A DNA stretch of 64,000 nt from Chloroflexota bacterium (GTDB taxonomy: Bacteria > Chloroflexota > Dehalococcoidia > Lucifugimonadales > UBA3495). The stretch spans positions 38,947 through 102,946 of the forward strand of contig JAPPMU010000015.1 of NCBI GenBank assembly GCA_028873965.1. Reading direction: 5' to 3'. The notes under the pieces were generated by a model that was given only the letters and a program-made list of their open reading frames with translations, did no database searches and was not told where the DNA came from. Made by a program: the position numbers and the translations under genes. Positions 34,418 through 43,466 of the stretch are shown piece after piece (the first letter of the stretch is position 1; each line of letters opens with the position of its first letter).

Positions 34418-35044
34418 CCTGGTTCGTCGCAACGTCTCCTGCAACACCAACTCCGCGTCCTCCGGCCCGGTGACCAGCAAGTGCGGACGCGGCACCGGTT
34501 GGTCGGCGACGGCCATGCGCGAGTACACGTCCCACGTGGCATCGCTCTGAGAAGCCTCTCCGACGCCCTCAGCCCGGTCCGTCAATCGCCGCCGCACCAA
34601 TTCCGAGGGCGCGGTGAACCGAATTATCAGCGGCTCGACACCAGCCGCGTCGGCGGACGAGTACAGCGGTCGCCGCACGTTTTCGTTCAGATTGGTGGCG
34701 TCGAACACCACCGAGTAACCATCCCGCAGGTAACCTCGGGTCAGCACGTGCATCGCGGAAAACACCCGCCGGTGTTCTCTCCGGCTGTAGCTCGGCGTAT
34801 CCACCAGCAGCTTGCGGGTCCGGTCGCTGTTCAGCCACACGAAAGGCGCGCGACGGACCAATTCCCTGGCGAAGTGAGACTTTCCGGTGCCGGGCAGCCC
34901 ACAGAGGATCACCAAGCTCGGCGACGCGCCGGTGGTGTCGGGCAACTCCTCGGCATACGCCGATCTCAGTCGCTCCAAATCCGCCGGTCGGAGCCCTCCC
35001 GCCGTCCAGAATTTGCGCTGCGACCGAGACGTTGATCCGGACAC
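34397..35044 (-). CDS. AAA-type P-loop predicted kinase
   Basis: A 215-residue P-loop kinase: Walker A VILCGLPGTGKSHFAREL near residue 50, VWLNSDRTRKLLVD, a Walker B-like VVFDATNLNENVRRPLYS (Asp-Ala-Thr-Asn is typical of the AAA_33 zeta-toxin-like kinase family) and a VRRRLTDRAEGV LID-like segment. Relatives phosphorylate RNA ends, sugars or unknown small molecules. The GTG start has an AAGGAGAG ribosome site. It converges on mcrC with a 21-bp overlap; whether it belongs to the defence island is uncertain. Confidence 0.8.
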   Translation of the reverse strand: MSGSTSRSQRKFWTAGGLRPADLERLRSAYAEELPDTTGASPSLVILCGLPGTGKSHFARELVRRAPFVWLNSDRTRKLLVDTPSYSRREHRRVFSAMHVLTRGYLRDGYSVVFDATNLNENVRRPLYSSADAAGVEPLIIRFTAPSELVRRRLTDRAEGVGEASQSDATWDVYSRMAVADQPVPRPHLLVTGPEDAELVLQETLRRTRSCRDKN

Positions 35045-35086
35045 CAGCGCTCTCCTTTGCGCCCAATTGCGGGACGGGGCGAGACC

Positions 35087-35362
35087 CTACGCTAACAACG
35101 CTCTCAGAGCGTATTGGACCACCACCAGCACGATCATCACCACCAACGGGCTGAAATCGATCATGCCAGTCTGCGGCAGCATCCGTCGAATTGGTCCCAG
35201 CACCGGTTCAGTCAGCGAAAACACGACGTCGTACAGGCGAACCAGCATCTCCGGCGCGCCGTTGCCCTGCATCGTCATGTACTGCACCACGAAGCCCAAA
35301 ATGATGCGGGCCAGCAGCAGCAGGTAGCACAGAGTGATGAATAGGGTGATTAGCTGGAGCAT
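35087..35362 (-). CDS. YggT family membrane protein
   Basis: A 91-residue protein with two hydrophobic segments (ITLFITLCYLLLLARIILGF and SPLVVMIVLVVVQYALRALL), separated by the family loop LTEPVLGPIRRMLPQTG. YggT proteins are small inner-membrane proteins with a role in osmotic tolerance or cell division site organisation. Located next to proC, a neighbour often seen in bacteria. Confidence 0.9.
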   Translation of the reverse strand: MLQLITLFITLCYLLLLARIILGFVVQYMTMQGNGAPEMLVRLYDVVFSLTEPVLGPIRRMLPQTGMIDFSPLVVMIVLVVVQYALRALLA

Positions 35363-35389
35363 GGCGGTTTGCCGGGCAAACGCGGGAGC

Positions 35390-36193
35390 CTAGTTCTGGC
35401 CCAGGCGCACAGACTTCAGGTAAGCGGCGTTGACGGCATCGACGAGCGCCGCGGGGACACCGGCGCGTTCCAGGGCTTGCAGCCCCTCCGCCGTGGTGCC
35501 GCCCGGCGACGTCACCATATCCTTCAGCTCGCCGGGGTGCCGGCCCGTTTCGGACACCAGCTGCACGCTTCCCTTGACCGTTTGCAACGCCAGTCGTCGC
35601 GAAACGTCACGGGGCAATCCCACGTAAACGCCGGCATCAATCAGGGCCTCGACGATCAGGAACACGTAAGCGGGGCCGCTGGCGCTGAGCGCCGTTGCCA
35701 TGTCCAGGTATTTCTCATCGTCAACGTAGATCGAATCCCCGATGGTGGATAGCATGGCGTCGGTGGCTTCACGGTGCGCCTCGCTCACCGAGGAAGCGCA
35801 GGTCCACATCGTCATCCCCTCGCCAATCTGCGCCGGCGTGTTGGGCATGACCCGGATGATGCCGTCGTGCTTCATGCCGCTTGCCAGCGACGTCATCGTC
35901 GCTCCCGCCACGATGGACATGAGGGATTTCCCGGTGCCGAACGAACCACCGATGTCGGCGTACACTTTCGGCAGGTCTTGCGGCTTCACCGCCAGAGTGA
36001 TCAGTTCGGACGCATCGACCACGGCGCCGTTTTCGCCGGAGACCGCGACCCCGTACCTCTCGGCCAGGTAATCCCGCCGCGCGGGCACCGGTTCGCCAAC
36101 CATCACGTCGCCGGCATCCGCAACGCCGGCATTGAGCATCCCGCCCAGGATGGCCTCGGCCATCGTTCCGCCGCCGATGAACCCGATGTTCAT
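35390..36193 (-). CDS. proC: Pyrroline-5-carboxylate reductase
   Basis: A 267-residue NAD(P)H-dependent reductase completing proline synthesis. The N-terminal dinucleotide fold is NIGFIGGGTMAEAILGGML, and the C-terminal ProC signature is present (DMVTSPGGTTAEGLQALERAGV). VMPNTPAQIGEGMT marks the substrate region. GAGGAATAGGACA before the ATG gives the ribosome site. Followed on the same strand by a YggT gene 27 bp downstream. Confidence 0.96.
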   Translation of the reverse strand: MNIGFIGGGTMAEAILGGMLNAGVADAGDVMVGEPVPARRDYLAERYGVAVSGENGAVVDASELITLAVKPQDLPKVYADIGGSFGTGKSLMSIVAGATMTSLASGMKHDGIIRVMPNTPAQIGEGMTMWTCASSVSEAHREATDAMLSTIGDSIYVDDEKYLDMATALSASGPAYVFLIVEALIDAGVYVGLPRDVSRRLALQTVKGSVQLVSETGRHPGELKDMVTSPGGTTAEGLQALERAGVPAALVDAVNAAYLKSVRLGQN

Positions 36194-36313
36194 TGTCCTA
36201 TTCCTCGCTCCGGTCTTCCGCCAAGCCCTGTTGTCGGGAAAATCCTACGTCGGAGGTATCACCAGTCTCCAGGTTTTCGCTGAATGACCCGGTTCGACCC
36301 GTGCGCAGTTCCG

Positions 36314-36323
36314 TACAATTGTA
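36314..36323. promoter_or_regulatory. Bidirectional -10 palindrome TACAATTGTA
   Basis: A ten-base palindrome containing TACAAT on both strands, in the gap between proC (minus) and the small ORF at 36375 (plus). It could supply the -10 of both genes. Confidence 0.35.
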
Positions 36324-36374
36324 GATGATAGCCGGCGAGCGTGATACCTGACAGAACCCGTTGGAGAGCTGATA

Positions 36375-36575
36375 ATGCGGATAACCGATGAACAAAATGC
36401 CGAGCTTCAGGTCATCAACGAAGCCCTGCTTGAGCAGAGCAGATCCATCGACCGTTTTCTCAGCCGCCATGGCGGTCCAGACCCGTTGTTTTCGTTTCCA
36501 GAGGTTTACCATTGCAGAGTGCTGCTAGACCATGCGCTCGACGAAATGAAACTCGCGCTGGGGGACGACTATTAA
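36375..36575 (+). CDS. Small hypothetical protein, 66 residues
   Basis: Not recognised. A short acidic, helical protein: EQNAELQVINEALLEQSRSIDRFL, then a GG-P turn, then YHCRVLLDHALDEMKLAL. GGAGAG lies 8 bases before the ATG, and the codon bias is less GC-rich than neighbours. No membrane segment. It sits alone between divergent proC and convergent pdxA. The two-helix pattern suggests a small binding or antitoxin-like protein, but this is a guess. Confidence 0.55.
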   Translation: MRITDEQNAELQVINEALLEQSRSIDRFLSRHGGPDPLFSFPEVYHCRVLLDHALDEMKLALGDDY

Positions 36576-36660
36576 AACCAAAAGGAGTCCGTGCCGACAA
36601 CCCCGATGCTCGGCGCTTTGAACGCCGTGCGCCGGCAAATCCGGTGCGGTGGTCATCGCG

Positions 36661-37716
36661 CTAACCCTCGCCCCAGCCGTCCGTCAGCCCGTCGCCCCGG
36701 GCGAAGGCCACCGCCATCCGGATCGATTCCACCATCGAAGTGTGGTCCGCCAAGTTCTTGCCGGCGATGTCGAACGCGGTGCCGTGGTCAACCGACGTCC
36801 GAACGAACGGCAGCCCCAGGTTGGCGGTGATGCTCTCCTCGAAACCGTACACCTTGACCGGGATGTGCCCCTGGTCGTGATACATGCACAGGGTTACGTC
36901 GTACCGGTCCTGGATCGCCTGGTGGAAGATGATGTCGGCGGGCACCGGCCCGATGGCGTTGATTCCTTCGCTCTGTGCCTGCTGCACCGCCGGCGCGATC
37001 TCTTCCGCTTCCTCGCTCCCCAGCAGCCCGCCGTCGCTGCCGTGCGGGTTCAACGCCGCGACGCCGATCCGGGGATTCGCAAATCCCCACTTGCGGAAGT
37101 TGTCGTCGGTGAGCCTCAGGTAATCGATGATCCGGTCCTTCTTCACGTAGTCGCAGGCTAAACGCAGTGACCGATGCGTCGTCAGATGTACCACCCGCAG
37201 GTTCTTGGCCATGAGCATCGTTGCCACCGTTTTCGCGCCCGAAAGCTCCTGGAGCAGTTCCATGTGCCCGATGGCCTCGTATCCGGCCAGCGCGGCGGCT
37301 TCCTTGTTCAACGGAGCCGTCGCCAGGCCGTCGACCACGCCGGCCATCGCCAACTGTCCCGCCTTGCTGACCCACTCCATGGCCGCCTTGCCGCAGGGAA
37401 TGCTGATCTGACCCACGGTGATGTCCTCGGGATTAAGGTTCCCGATGTCCACCACGTCCACCACCGAAGGATCGTCTCCGGCGATAGTAGGATCATCGGT
37501 CCCGTTGATGCCCATGCCCAGTCCCGTCAGCCGCGCCGCCTCTTCCATGGCGTGGACGTTGCCCACCACCACGGGGCGACACGCGGCGTAGACGCGGGGG
37601 TCCGCCAGCGCCTTGACCACCACCTCCGGCCCGATACCGCAGGGGTCGCCCATGGTGATCGCGATGGCCGGCCGCCTCGTTTCGTTTTCCGTCCCAGAAA
37701 CCATCTCACGCCTCAT
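36661..37716 (-). CDS. pdxA: 4-hydroxythreonine-4-phosphate dehydrogenase PdxA family
   Basis: A 351-residue NAD-dependent metal enzyme. Start AIAITMGDPCGIGPEVV is the family mark; metal-binding histidines are visible in HLTTHRSLR, LNPHGSDGG and MYHDQGHIPVK. PdxA oxidises 4-phosphohydroxy-L-threonine for pyridoxal phosphate synthesis, while PdxA2 paralogues act on erythronate or threonate phosphates. No other pyridoxal genes are in the window (pdxJ, pdxB not seen), so the catabolic branch remains possible. Located after nrdJ on the same strand. Confidence 0.9.
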   Translation of the reverse strand: MRREMVSGTENETRRPAIAITMGDPCGIGPEVVVKALADPRVYAACRPVVVGNVHAMEEAARLTGLGMGINGTDDPTIAGDDPSVVDVVDIGNLNPEDITVGQISIPCGKAAMEWVSKAGQLAMAGVVDGLATAPLNKEAAALAGYEAIGHMELLQELSGAKTVATMLMAKNLRVVHLTTHRSLRLACDYVKKDRIIDYLRLTDDNFRKWGFANPRIGVAALNPHGSDGGLLGSEEAEEIAPAVQQAQSEGINAIGPVPADIIFHQAIQDRYDVTLCMYHDQGHIPVKVYGFEESITANLGLPFVRTSVDHGTAFDIAGKNLADHTSMVESIRMAVAFARGDGLTDGWGEG

Positions 37717-37827
37717 CCGTCAGTGCGAGCTCCGCTCTCCCGATTGGCGGCAAATTATAGCACGCACCCTTCAGCAAACGTCCGAATTCAACCGGCGAAG
37801 ACACCCATCACCAGGTCGGGTCGGGCC

Positions 37828-40269
37828 TTACTCGCACTTGTTCCACCCGCATGAATAGCACGCCAGGCAGCCTTCCTGGTTGACCACGCCGCCGTTGCAC
37901 TCGGGGCACCGCTGCGAGAAGCCAGTCGGATACGAGGGCGCTGGCGCATAGCCATTGGTCCCGTTTTCCGCGGGGTCGCCGGAGAGGCTCAACTGCACGC
38001 CGGCAGGGGAATCGTTCGACGCACCGTTGCCGCTGGTTATGTTGTCCAGCACCAGGGCCACCGCGTCGGGGCCGGACCCCACCAGCACGCCGTCGTCCCA
38101 CGCCGGGCAGCAGGTTATCCCACGCAATTGCCGGGTAACCTCGCTGGGATCGATACCCGCACGCAGAGACAGCGAAACCAGTCGCGATACCGCCTCCAGC
38201 AGCGCGGCGTCGCATCCACCGGCCTTGCCCATGGTCCCGAACACCTCAAAGGGCAGGCCGTCGGAATCCATGTTGACGGTCACGTACATGTTGCCGTGTC
38301 CGGTCCGCACCCGTTCCGTGATGCCGTAGATCTGCCGCGGCCGGCGCCGGGGCGCCCGGTGGCCGAGCCCGATGATCTTGACGGCATCCGGGTCGTCGGC
38401 GTCGGCCGGAGTGTCGGCTTCCGATTCCTGCGCGCCGTTGCCCGTACTCAACACCTGCTCCGACTTGCTGCCGTCGCGGTAAACCGTGATTCCCTTGCAT
38501 CCCAGCGTGTAGGCTGATCGGTAGGCTTCCGCCACGTCCTCCACCGTCGCCTCGCTGGGGAAGTTGATGGTCTTGGACACAGCGTTGTCCGTGTATTCCT
38601 GGAAAGCCGCCTGCATCCGCACGTGCCACCGGGGATCAATGTCGTGAGAGACCCGGAACACGTTCTTGACCCATTCCGGCACGTCCAGATCCTCCAGCGA
38701 ACCGACGCTGGCCAGCCGCTCCATCAGTTCCGGCGTGTAAAACCCCTCGTGGCGCGCGACCGCTTCCAGCAAGGCATTGCCCTCAACCAAGCGCGTGTTG
38801 TCCATCACGTTCCGCACGTAGGACAGGGCGAACAGTGGCTCAATCCCGCTGGATGCCCCGGCGATGATGCTGATGGTCCCGGTGGGCGCGATGGTCACCG
38901 GCGCCGAGTTCCGCATCGGGACGGAAGCCGGTCCGGCGTTGTACGCGCTGTTTTCCCACTCCGGGAACGGACCACGAGACTCCGCCAGTTGGCACGACGC
39001 CCGGTAGGTCTCGTCCTGGATGAACTTCATCACCTCGCGCGCCAGTTCCAGGGCTTCCGCGCTGTCGTAGCGCACGCCCATCTGGATCAGAAGATCCGAC
39101 CATCCCATGACGCCCAGACCGATGCGGCGCGTCCGCCGGCTCATGTCCGCGATTTCCTGGATCGGGTAGTCATTCATGTCAATCACGCAGTCGAGCATGT
39201 GCACCGCCGTGGTGATCACTTCACTCATCCGATCCCAGTCAACTTCAACGTCGTCGGCCGTATAGCGGACCATCCGCGTCAGGTTCAGCGAACCCAGGTT
39301 GCACGACTCGTAGGGTAGCAGCGGCTGCTCTCCACACGGATTAGTCGACTCGATATCCCCCAACTGCGGGTTGGGATTGTCGCGGTTGATGCGATCCAGG
39401 AACACAATGCCGGGGTCGCCGGTGCGCCACGCCAGTTCCGTCATTTGCTGGAACACTTCGCTGGCATTGAGCTGCCCCACAACCTGCCCGGTGCGCGGAT
39501 TTACGAGGTCGTAGTCCTCGCCCTTTTCCGCCTTGACCATGAAGTCTTCCGTGACCGCCACCGAGATGTTGAAATTGCTCAGGTGCGTTCCGTCCTCTTT
39601 GGACCTGATGAACCGGAGCACGTCGGGATGCGTCACGTGCAGGATGCCCATGTTGGCGCCCCGGCGCGTGCCACCCTGCTTGACCACGTCGGTCGCCGCA
39701 TCGAAGGCGTTGATGAAGCTCACCGGGCCCGACGCCACGCCGCCGGTGGAACCGACGACGTCGCCCTCCGGGCGCAGCCGCGAAAAGGCAAAGCCGGTGC
39801 CGCCGCCGCTCTTGTGGATCAGCGCCGTTTCCTTCACCTTGGTGAAAATGGAATCCAGCGAATCCTCCACCGGGAGCACGAAGCACGCCGACAACTGCTG
39901 CAGTTCACGCCCGGCGTTCATCAGCGTGGGCGAGTTGGGCAGGAACTCCAGCCGCCGCATCACCCGGTAGAACTGATCCTCCACCGCCACGCGCTCCTCT
40001 TCGGTCGCGCCGTATGCCAGCTCCGATTGGGACAGGTTGTGCGCTACCCGGCGAAACATTCCTTCCGGGTCTTCCAGTACGTTCCCCTCGCGGTCCTTGG
40101 AAAGGTAGCGGCGCTGCAGCACGACCTTCGCGTTGTCGGTCAGGGTCCCGCTGCGATCGTTGTACTCGCCGGCTATGCCGGCCGAGACCATTGCATCACG
40201 TATGCGCCGCCTCACCCAATCGGCCGAATCAGACCTAACCGCCGGTTCAATTCCAGTAGCCGTTGCCAC
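37828..40269 (-). CDS. nrdJ: Adenosylcobalamin-dependent (class II) ribonucleoside-diphosphate reductase
   Basis: An 813-residue class II reductase that makes deoxynucleotides with B12 rather than a NrdB radical partner. Found: the LPNSPTLMNAG and LSACFVLPVEDSL stretches, the active-site region with NPCGEQPLLPYESCNLGSLNLTRM-like sequence near 310, the thiyl-radical and finger-loop segments, and the C-terminal zinc-ribbon-like tail CPECNGG...CLACYSCGWNKC that reduces the active-site disulfide. No nrdB-type gene nearby. The GTG at 40269 is preferred because GGGAGG lies 8 bases upstream; a longer ATG frame would put this site inside the gene. nrdR lies 1.2 kb upstream. Confidence 0.95.
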   Translation of the reverse strand: MATATGIEPAVRSDSADWVRRRIRDAMVSAGIAGEYNDRSGTLTDNAKVVLQRRYLSKDREGNVLEDPEGMFRRVAHNLSQSELAYGATEEERVAVEDQFYRVMRRLEFLPNSPTLMNAGRELQQLSACFVLPVEDSLDSIFTKVKETALIHKSGGGTGFAFSRLRPEGDVVGSTGGVASGPVSFINAFDAATDVVKQGGTRRGANMGILHVTHPDVLRFIRSKEDGTHLSNFNISVAVTEDFMVKAEKGEDYDLVNPRTGQVVGQLNASEVFQQMTELAWRTGDPGIVFLDRINRDNPNPQLGDIESTNPCGEQPLLPYESCNLGSLNLTRMVRYTADDVEVDWDRMSEVITTAVHMLDCVIDMNDYPIQEIADMSRRTRRIGLGVMGWSDLLIQMGVRYDSAEALELAREVMKFIQDETYRASCQLAESRGPFPEWENSAYNAGPASVPMRNSAPVTIAPTGTISIIAGASSGIEPLFALSYVRNVMDNTRLVEGNALLEAVARHEGFYTPELMERLASVGSLEDLDVPEWVKNVFRVSHDIDPRWHVRMQAAFQEYTDNAVSKTINFPSEATVEDVAEAYRSAYTLGCKGITVYRDGSKSEQVLSTGNGAQESEADTPADADDPDAVKIIGLGHRAPRRRPRQIYGITERVRTGHGNMYVTVNMDSDGLPFEVFGTMGKAGGCDAALLEAVSRLVSLSLRAGIDPSEVTRQLRGITCCPAWDDGVLVGSGPDAVALVLDNITSGNGASNDSPAGVQLSLSGDPAENGTNGYAPAPSYPTGFSQRCPECNGGVVNQEGCLACYSCGWNKCE

Positions 40270-40449
40270 AGCAAGTACCTCCCTCAAATTCAACTACATA
40301 GATCAGATTTATGATTGACAGATAAAGCACGACGATCCGCATAGGGTTGCCGTGCATCGCTGTAGTCTAAACCATCAACCCTTGAGCGCGCCGGGGTCTA
40401 TCAGCCTGAAACGGCGGGGCGCCGGCACGCCAACGCCCCGCCTCAAAGA

Positions 40450-40896
40450 TCAGATTGCTCCGACCTCGCTATTCCTGCTCACCCCCTTGAGTCGTGCGGA
40501 CAGGTCCAGGTCGAACCGCAATCCCTTGTAGAAGTACAACACCGGCGTCTCCCGCTCCGGGCGCAGGTCCAATCCGACCAGCGCAGCCGTCGCGTTCTGC
40601 ACGCGATGCCAGACTCCTTCCTCGCCCGGGGTTCCCCTGGTGACCAGGCGCACCACCCCGGAGGTCATGCTTATCCCCAAACGGGTCAGCGTGTCCGCTA
40701 CCAGGTCTGCGAAATCCCGCAGGGCTCCGTATGCGTACTGGTGACTCGCTGTCAGGCGCAACGCCAGCCCGATGGGCGTGTTCCGGCAGTTGGTCACCGG
40801 AAACGCGGTTCGCAACCGTTGGGCAATCTCGGCCTCAGCACCTTCCGGGCACGGGCCGCAGTGGATGTCTACGTTGTAATGCACCGAATGTTGCAT
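40450..40896 (-). CDS. Unknown protein near nrdJ
   Basis: A 148-residue protein I cannot name. It has a Cys pair in HCGPCPEG near the N-terminus, a central helix ALRDFADLVADTLTRLGISM, then VVRLVTRGTPGEEGVWHRVQNATAALVGLDL and a YFYKGLRFDLDLSARL end. The ATG at 40896 follows GGGAGCCTGAAGAA; an alternative start at 41022 would add 42 low-complexity residues but has its SD sequence too close. The gene lies between nrdJ and a small ORF next to nrdR, all on the same strand, which hints at a link to nucleotide reduction but does not prove it. Confidence 0.55.
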   Translation of the reverse strand: MQHSVHYNVDIHCGPCPEGAEAEIAQRLRTAFPVTNCRNTPIGLALRLTASHQYAYGALRDFADLVADTLTRLGISMTSGVVRLVTRGTPGEEGVWHRVQNATAALVGLDLRPERETPVLYFYKGLRFDLDLSARLKGVSRNSEVGAI

Positions 40897-41002
40897 TTCT
40901 TCAGGCTCCCGAGCGACAGGCTCATGCTGGAGTTGATTCGTCAGCATCCGACGCGGCGGAGCAACGCCCGCCGTCGTCGGCCGTCCCAAACGGTGGACGC
41001 TT

Positions 41003-41260
41003 TCACGCGATGCGGTCATCATCCTCCCGCTGCGCCGGCAATGCCGCCCAGCAACTCACCAGGCACGCCCGGGCCTCTCGGTCCAGGTCATCCTGAAGCT
41101 CGGCAAAGGGGTTTGGAATCCACGAGTCGCCACTGTCCGCGTCGACGGTTTCCCAGTCCGACGGGACCCACATCTTCCGCAGCATCTCCTCCATGTCGTG
41201 GACCCGGTTGTTGTGGGTCAACAGCCTTGTGAAGGCGGAGTATTGAACGCTGCTGCTCAT
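41003..41260 (-). CDS. Small unknown ORF near nrdR
   Basis: An 85-residue frame, not recognised. It contains FTRLLTHNNRVHDMEEMLRKMW, an acidic stretch DWETVDADSGDSWIPNPFAE and a helix DDLDREARACLVSCWAALPA. A frame continues upstream to 41404 but the ATG at 41260 lies after a strong GGGAGG and an inverted repeat. That repeat (41264-41276) overlaps the ribosome region, so translation may be controlled. Same strand as nrdR and nrdJ. Confidence 0.45.
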   Translation of the reverse strand: MSSSVQYSAFTRLLTHNNRVHDMEEMLRKMWVPSDWETVDADSGDSWIPNPFAELQDDLDREARACLVSCWAALPAQREDDDRIA

Positions 41261-41263
41261 GAT

Positions 41264-41276
41264 GGTGTTAAACACC
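41264..41276. promoter_or_regulatory. Perfect inverted repeat GGTGTT-A-AACACC by a ribosome site
   Basis: Six-base arms with one central base, next to the start of the 85-residue ORF and touching its GGAGG sequence. The symmetric form looks like an operator or an RNA hairpin masking the ribosome site; the binder is unknown. Confidence 0.4.
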
Positions 41277-41446
41277 TCCCTTGGGGTTTGGTATGGCGAG
41301 CAGGTGGCATTTTTGCCCTTTCGGTTTGACCGGGACGCCCGGCGATGGTGGCAATGCCGGAGCGCCCTTGAGTCCATTGTTTGATACGCCTTGATGCAAT
41401 CCACAGATCACGTCCTCATCAATGCAAGGCCAGAGCCGTGGTTCAC

Positions 41447-41974
41447 TTACTGCCCATCGCGGCGAGTGGCGCGGCGAGCCCGGGTCCTCCGGGTGGTAAC
41501 CGCGGCCAGGCTCAGCAGCGGTTCCGGGTCCCCCTGTCGCAGGGAGCGGGCCTGTTCCTCGAAGTCCTTCGCTCCCTGGAAGTCGTAGTAAACCGACGCG
41601 TACCTCATGTACGCGACCTCATCCAACGCGCGCAGCCGCTCCAGTACCATCAGTCCCAGGTCGCGGGACTTGACCACGCCGCTGCCCAGGCGCTGGAGTT
41701 CCGTTTCGATATCGTCGGCCAGGCGGTCAATATCCCGCCGGGGGATCGGCCTCCGAGTGCACGCCATGTCTATGCCTGAAATCAGCTTGGCCCGGCTGAA
41801 TTCCTGGCGTCGCCCATCGCGCTTTTCCACTTGCAGCGCCGGCAATCTTACCTGTTCGTGGGTGGTAAACCGACGGCCGCACTCAAGGCATTCCCGCCGC
41901 CGCCGGATGCCGTTGTCGGCATCCCGCGAGTCGGTTACCTTGCTTTGCATCGTTTCGCAATAAGGACATTTCAT
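41447..41974 (-). CDS. nrdR: Transcriptional repressor NrdR
   Basis: A 175-residue NrdR, the nucleotide-sensing repressor of ribonucleotide reductase genes. The N-terminal zinc ribbon is MKCPYC...CLECGRRFTTHE (C-x2-C, C-x2-C), followed by the ATP-cone domain with VEKRDGRRQEFSRAKLISGI and DEVAYMRYASVYYDFQ. It lies 1.2 kb upstream of class II nrdJ on the same strand and after ftsZ. The C-terminal 20 residues are basic and may be unstructured. Confidence 0.95.
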   Translation of the reverse strand: MKCPYCETMQSKVTDSRDADNGIRRRRECLECGRRFTTHEQVRLPALQVEKRDGRRQEFSRAKLISGIDMACTRRPIPRRDIDRLADDIETELQRLGSGVVKSRDLGLMVLERLRALDEVAYMRYASVYYDFQGAKDFEEQARSLRQGDPEPLLSLAAVTTRRTRARRATRRDGQ

Positions 41975-42017
41975 CAGACGAATACCTTTTGGTCATTTTT
42001 TCAGACAGTTTTTGAAA

Positions 42018-42062
42018 TCAGCATATGTTGTGTTTTTGAACCCCATAACCACAATTTATGGT
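42018..42062 (-). promoter_or_regulatory. Possible NrdR-box pair upstream of nrdR
   Basis: Two degenerate inverted repeats about 30 bp apart: one ends in the typical half-site TGTTGTGT (42026-42033, with a poor left half), the other is ACCACAATTTATGGT (42048-42062, six of seven base pairs symmetric). Spacing fits the usual 31-bp pair. They are 44-88 bases before the nrdR start and may be autoregulatory. Confidence 0.3.
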
Positions 42063-42164
42063 AGTCAGGATTATAACCGAGACGGTTTCCGGTTCGTACA
42101 GGTAACGCGGTCACTTTTTTCCAGCGATTTGGGCCAATTTTCGCCGCGCCAAACGTGGAGGCAC

Positions 42165-42199
42165 AAAAATAGGCCCCCTCTCCCCAGGGAAGAGGGGGC
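42165..42199 (-). terminator. Rho-independent terminator after ftsZ
   Basis: Read on the minus strand, nine-base arms GCCCCCTCT and AGAGGGGGC (42199-42191 and 42181-42173) form a tight hairpin followed by CTATTTTT at 42172-42165. It starts 24 bases past the ftsZ stop. Confidence 0.7.
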
Positions 42200-42222
42200 G
42201 TTAGCGGTGACCGGGAATCGGA

Positions 42223-43365
42223 CTAGCGGTAAAATCCCCGGCGATTCTGCCGGTTCTGCAGGAATGTCGGGAGTTCGTAATCCCTTCTTTCCGGGACTTC
42301 CATCTCGTTCAGCAACTTGGCGATGTCGTCTTCCGGGGTCTCTATCACCGCGGGGAAATCCGCCGCCACCATGGTCATCTTCACCTCATCGTCCAGCCGG
42401 GCATCCCGGTTGGTTCCGAAGATGATGTTGGCGTTGGGGTCAGCCAGATCCTCCACCACTGTAGCCGCCTCCTGAACCTCCTGGAGGGACAGGCTGTTGC
42501 CGCCAGTCAGGACGAACAGGATCCGCCTCGATCCTTCCAGCGAGATGTCCAGCAGCGGGCTTGAGATGCATTGCCGGGCCGCTTCCCGGGCCCGTCCTTC
42601 GCCCTGTCCTCGGCCAATGGACAGCCAAGCCTGTCCGGCGCCCGCGAGGATCGTCTTCACGTCAGCGAAGTCCACGTTGATCTCGCCGGGCACGGTCACC
42701 ACCTCGGCAATAGCACTGATCCCCTGGTGCAATACTGAGTCGGCCAGCTTCAGCGCGTCTTCCCACGAGTACGAATCGGTCTGATCCTCGTTAATCGCCA
42801 GCAGCCGATCGTTGGGAATGACGATCATGGTGTCGACATGATTCTGCAGCCGTTCCAGACCCTCCTCGGCGTTCTTGCGCCGCATCTGCGCCTCGAAACC
42901 GAACGGCCGGCTTACCACCGCAACGGTCAGCGCCCCCGTTTCCTTGGCGATCTGCGCCACCACCGGGGCGGCCCCGGTACCGGTGCCGCCGCCCATGCCA
43001 ACCGCCAGGAACACCATGTCCGCGCCGCTCACCGCTTGCTGGATCTCAGTCCGCGACTCTTCCGCCGCCTGGCGGCCCAGTTCGGGCTGCGCGCCGGCTC
43101 CCAATCCGCGCGTCAGGTTGCGTCCCAGGGCGATGCGGTAGTGAACGTCACACCTGGACAGGTGCTGGGCGTCGGTGTTCAGCGCGTAATACTCGACCAC
43201 CGGCAGCTTTTCTTTATACATGCGGCTCACCGCGTTGGAGCCGCCGCCGCCCACGCCAAGCACTTTTATCAGCGGTACCCCCCGTCCGATCTCGGGTATC
43301 AGGCCGTCGGCTTCGTCAAAGCCTTCGGCTGGCTCCCATGACGCAGAGTTATCGGGAAATATCAT
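42223..43365 (-). CDS. ftsZ: Cell division protein FtsZ
   Basis: A 380-residue tubulin-like GTPase that forms the division ring. The GTP-binding motifs are complete: GVGGGGSNAVSRMY near 38, GMGGGTGTGAAPVVAQ (123-138) and NDRLLAI...TDSYSWEDALKLADSVL for the T7 loop side. The C-terminal linker is short and ends in YELPTFLQNRQ, the peptide that binds FtsA. Follows ftsA on the same strand with a 101-base gap, and ends at a terminator. Confidence 0.97.
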   Translation of the reverse strand: MIFPDNSASWEPAEGFDEADGLIPEIGRGVPLIKVLGVGGGGSNAVSRMYKEKLPVVEYYALNTDAQHLSRCDVHYRIALGRNLTRGLGAGAQPELGRQAAEESRTEIQQAVSGADMVFLAVGMGGGTGTGAAPVVAQIAKETGALTVAVVSRPFGFEAQMRRKNAEEGLERLQNHVDTMIVIPNDRLLAINEDQTDSYSWEDALKLADSVLHQGISAIAEVVTVPGEINVDFADVKTILAGAGQAWLSIGRGQGEGRAREAARQCISSPLLDISLEGSRRILFVLTGGNSLSLQEVQEAATVVEDLADPNANIIFGTNRDARLDDEVKMTMVAADFPAVIETPEDDIAKLLNEMEVPERRDYELPTFLQNRQNRRGFYR

Positions 43366-43466
43366 CGTCCTTTCGCCTCCTGTTATTGTCGCTGTTTTGG
43401 GTTTTCGCGGGTTGTCAAACCGTTCCGGCTCGCCCGTCTTGCGGCGCGCGTCCGGTGATAATTGGC

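Noticed and set aside
34397-35044. Zeta-toxin interpretation of the P-loop kinase
   Set aside because: The P-loop and Asp-Ala-Thr-Asn motif fit the broad AAA_33 kinase family, but there is no epsilon-type antitoxin gene next to it.
41395-41410. A DnaA-box-like TGTGGATTG (minus strand)
   Set aside because: Single and imperfect, with no dnaA, dnaN or box cluster nearby, so not a replication origin.
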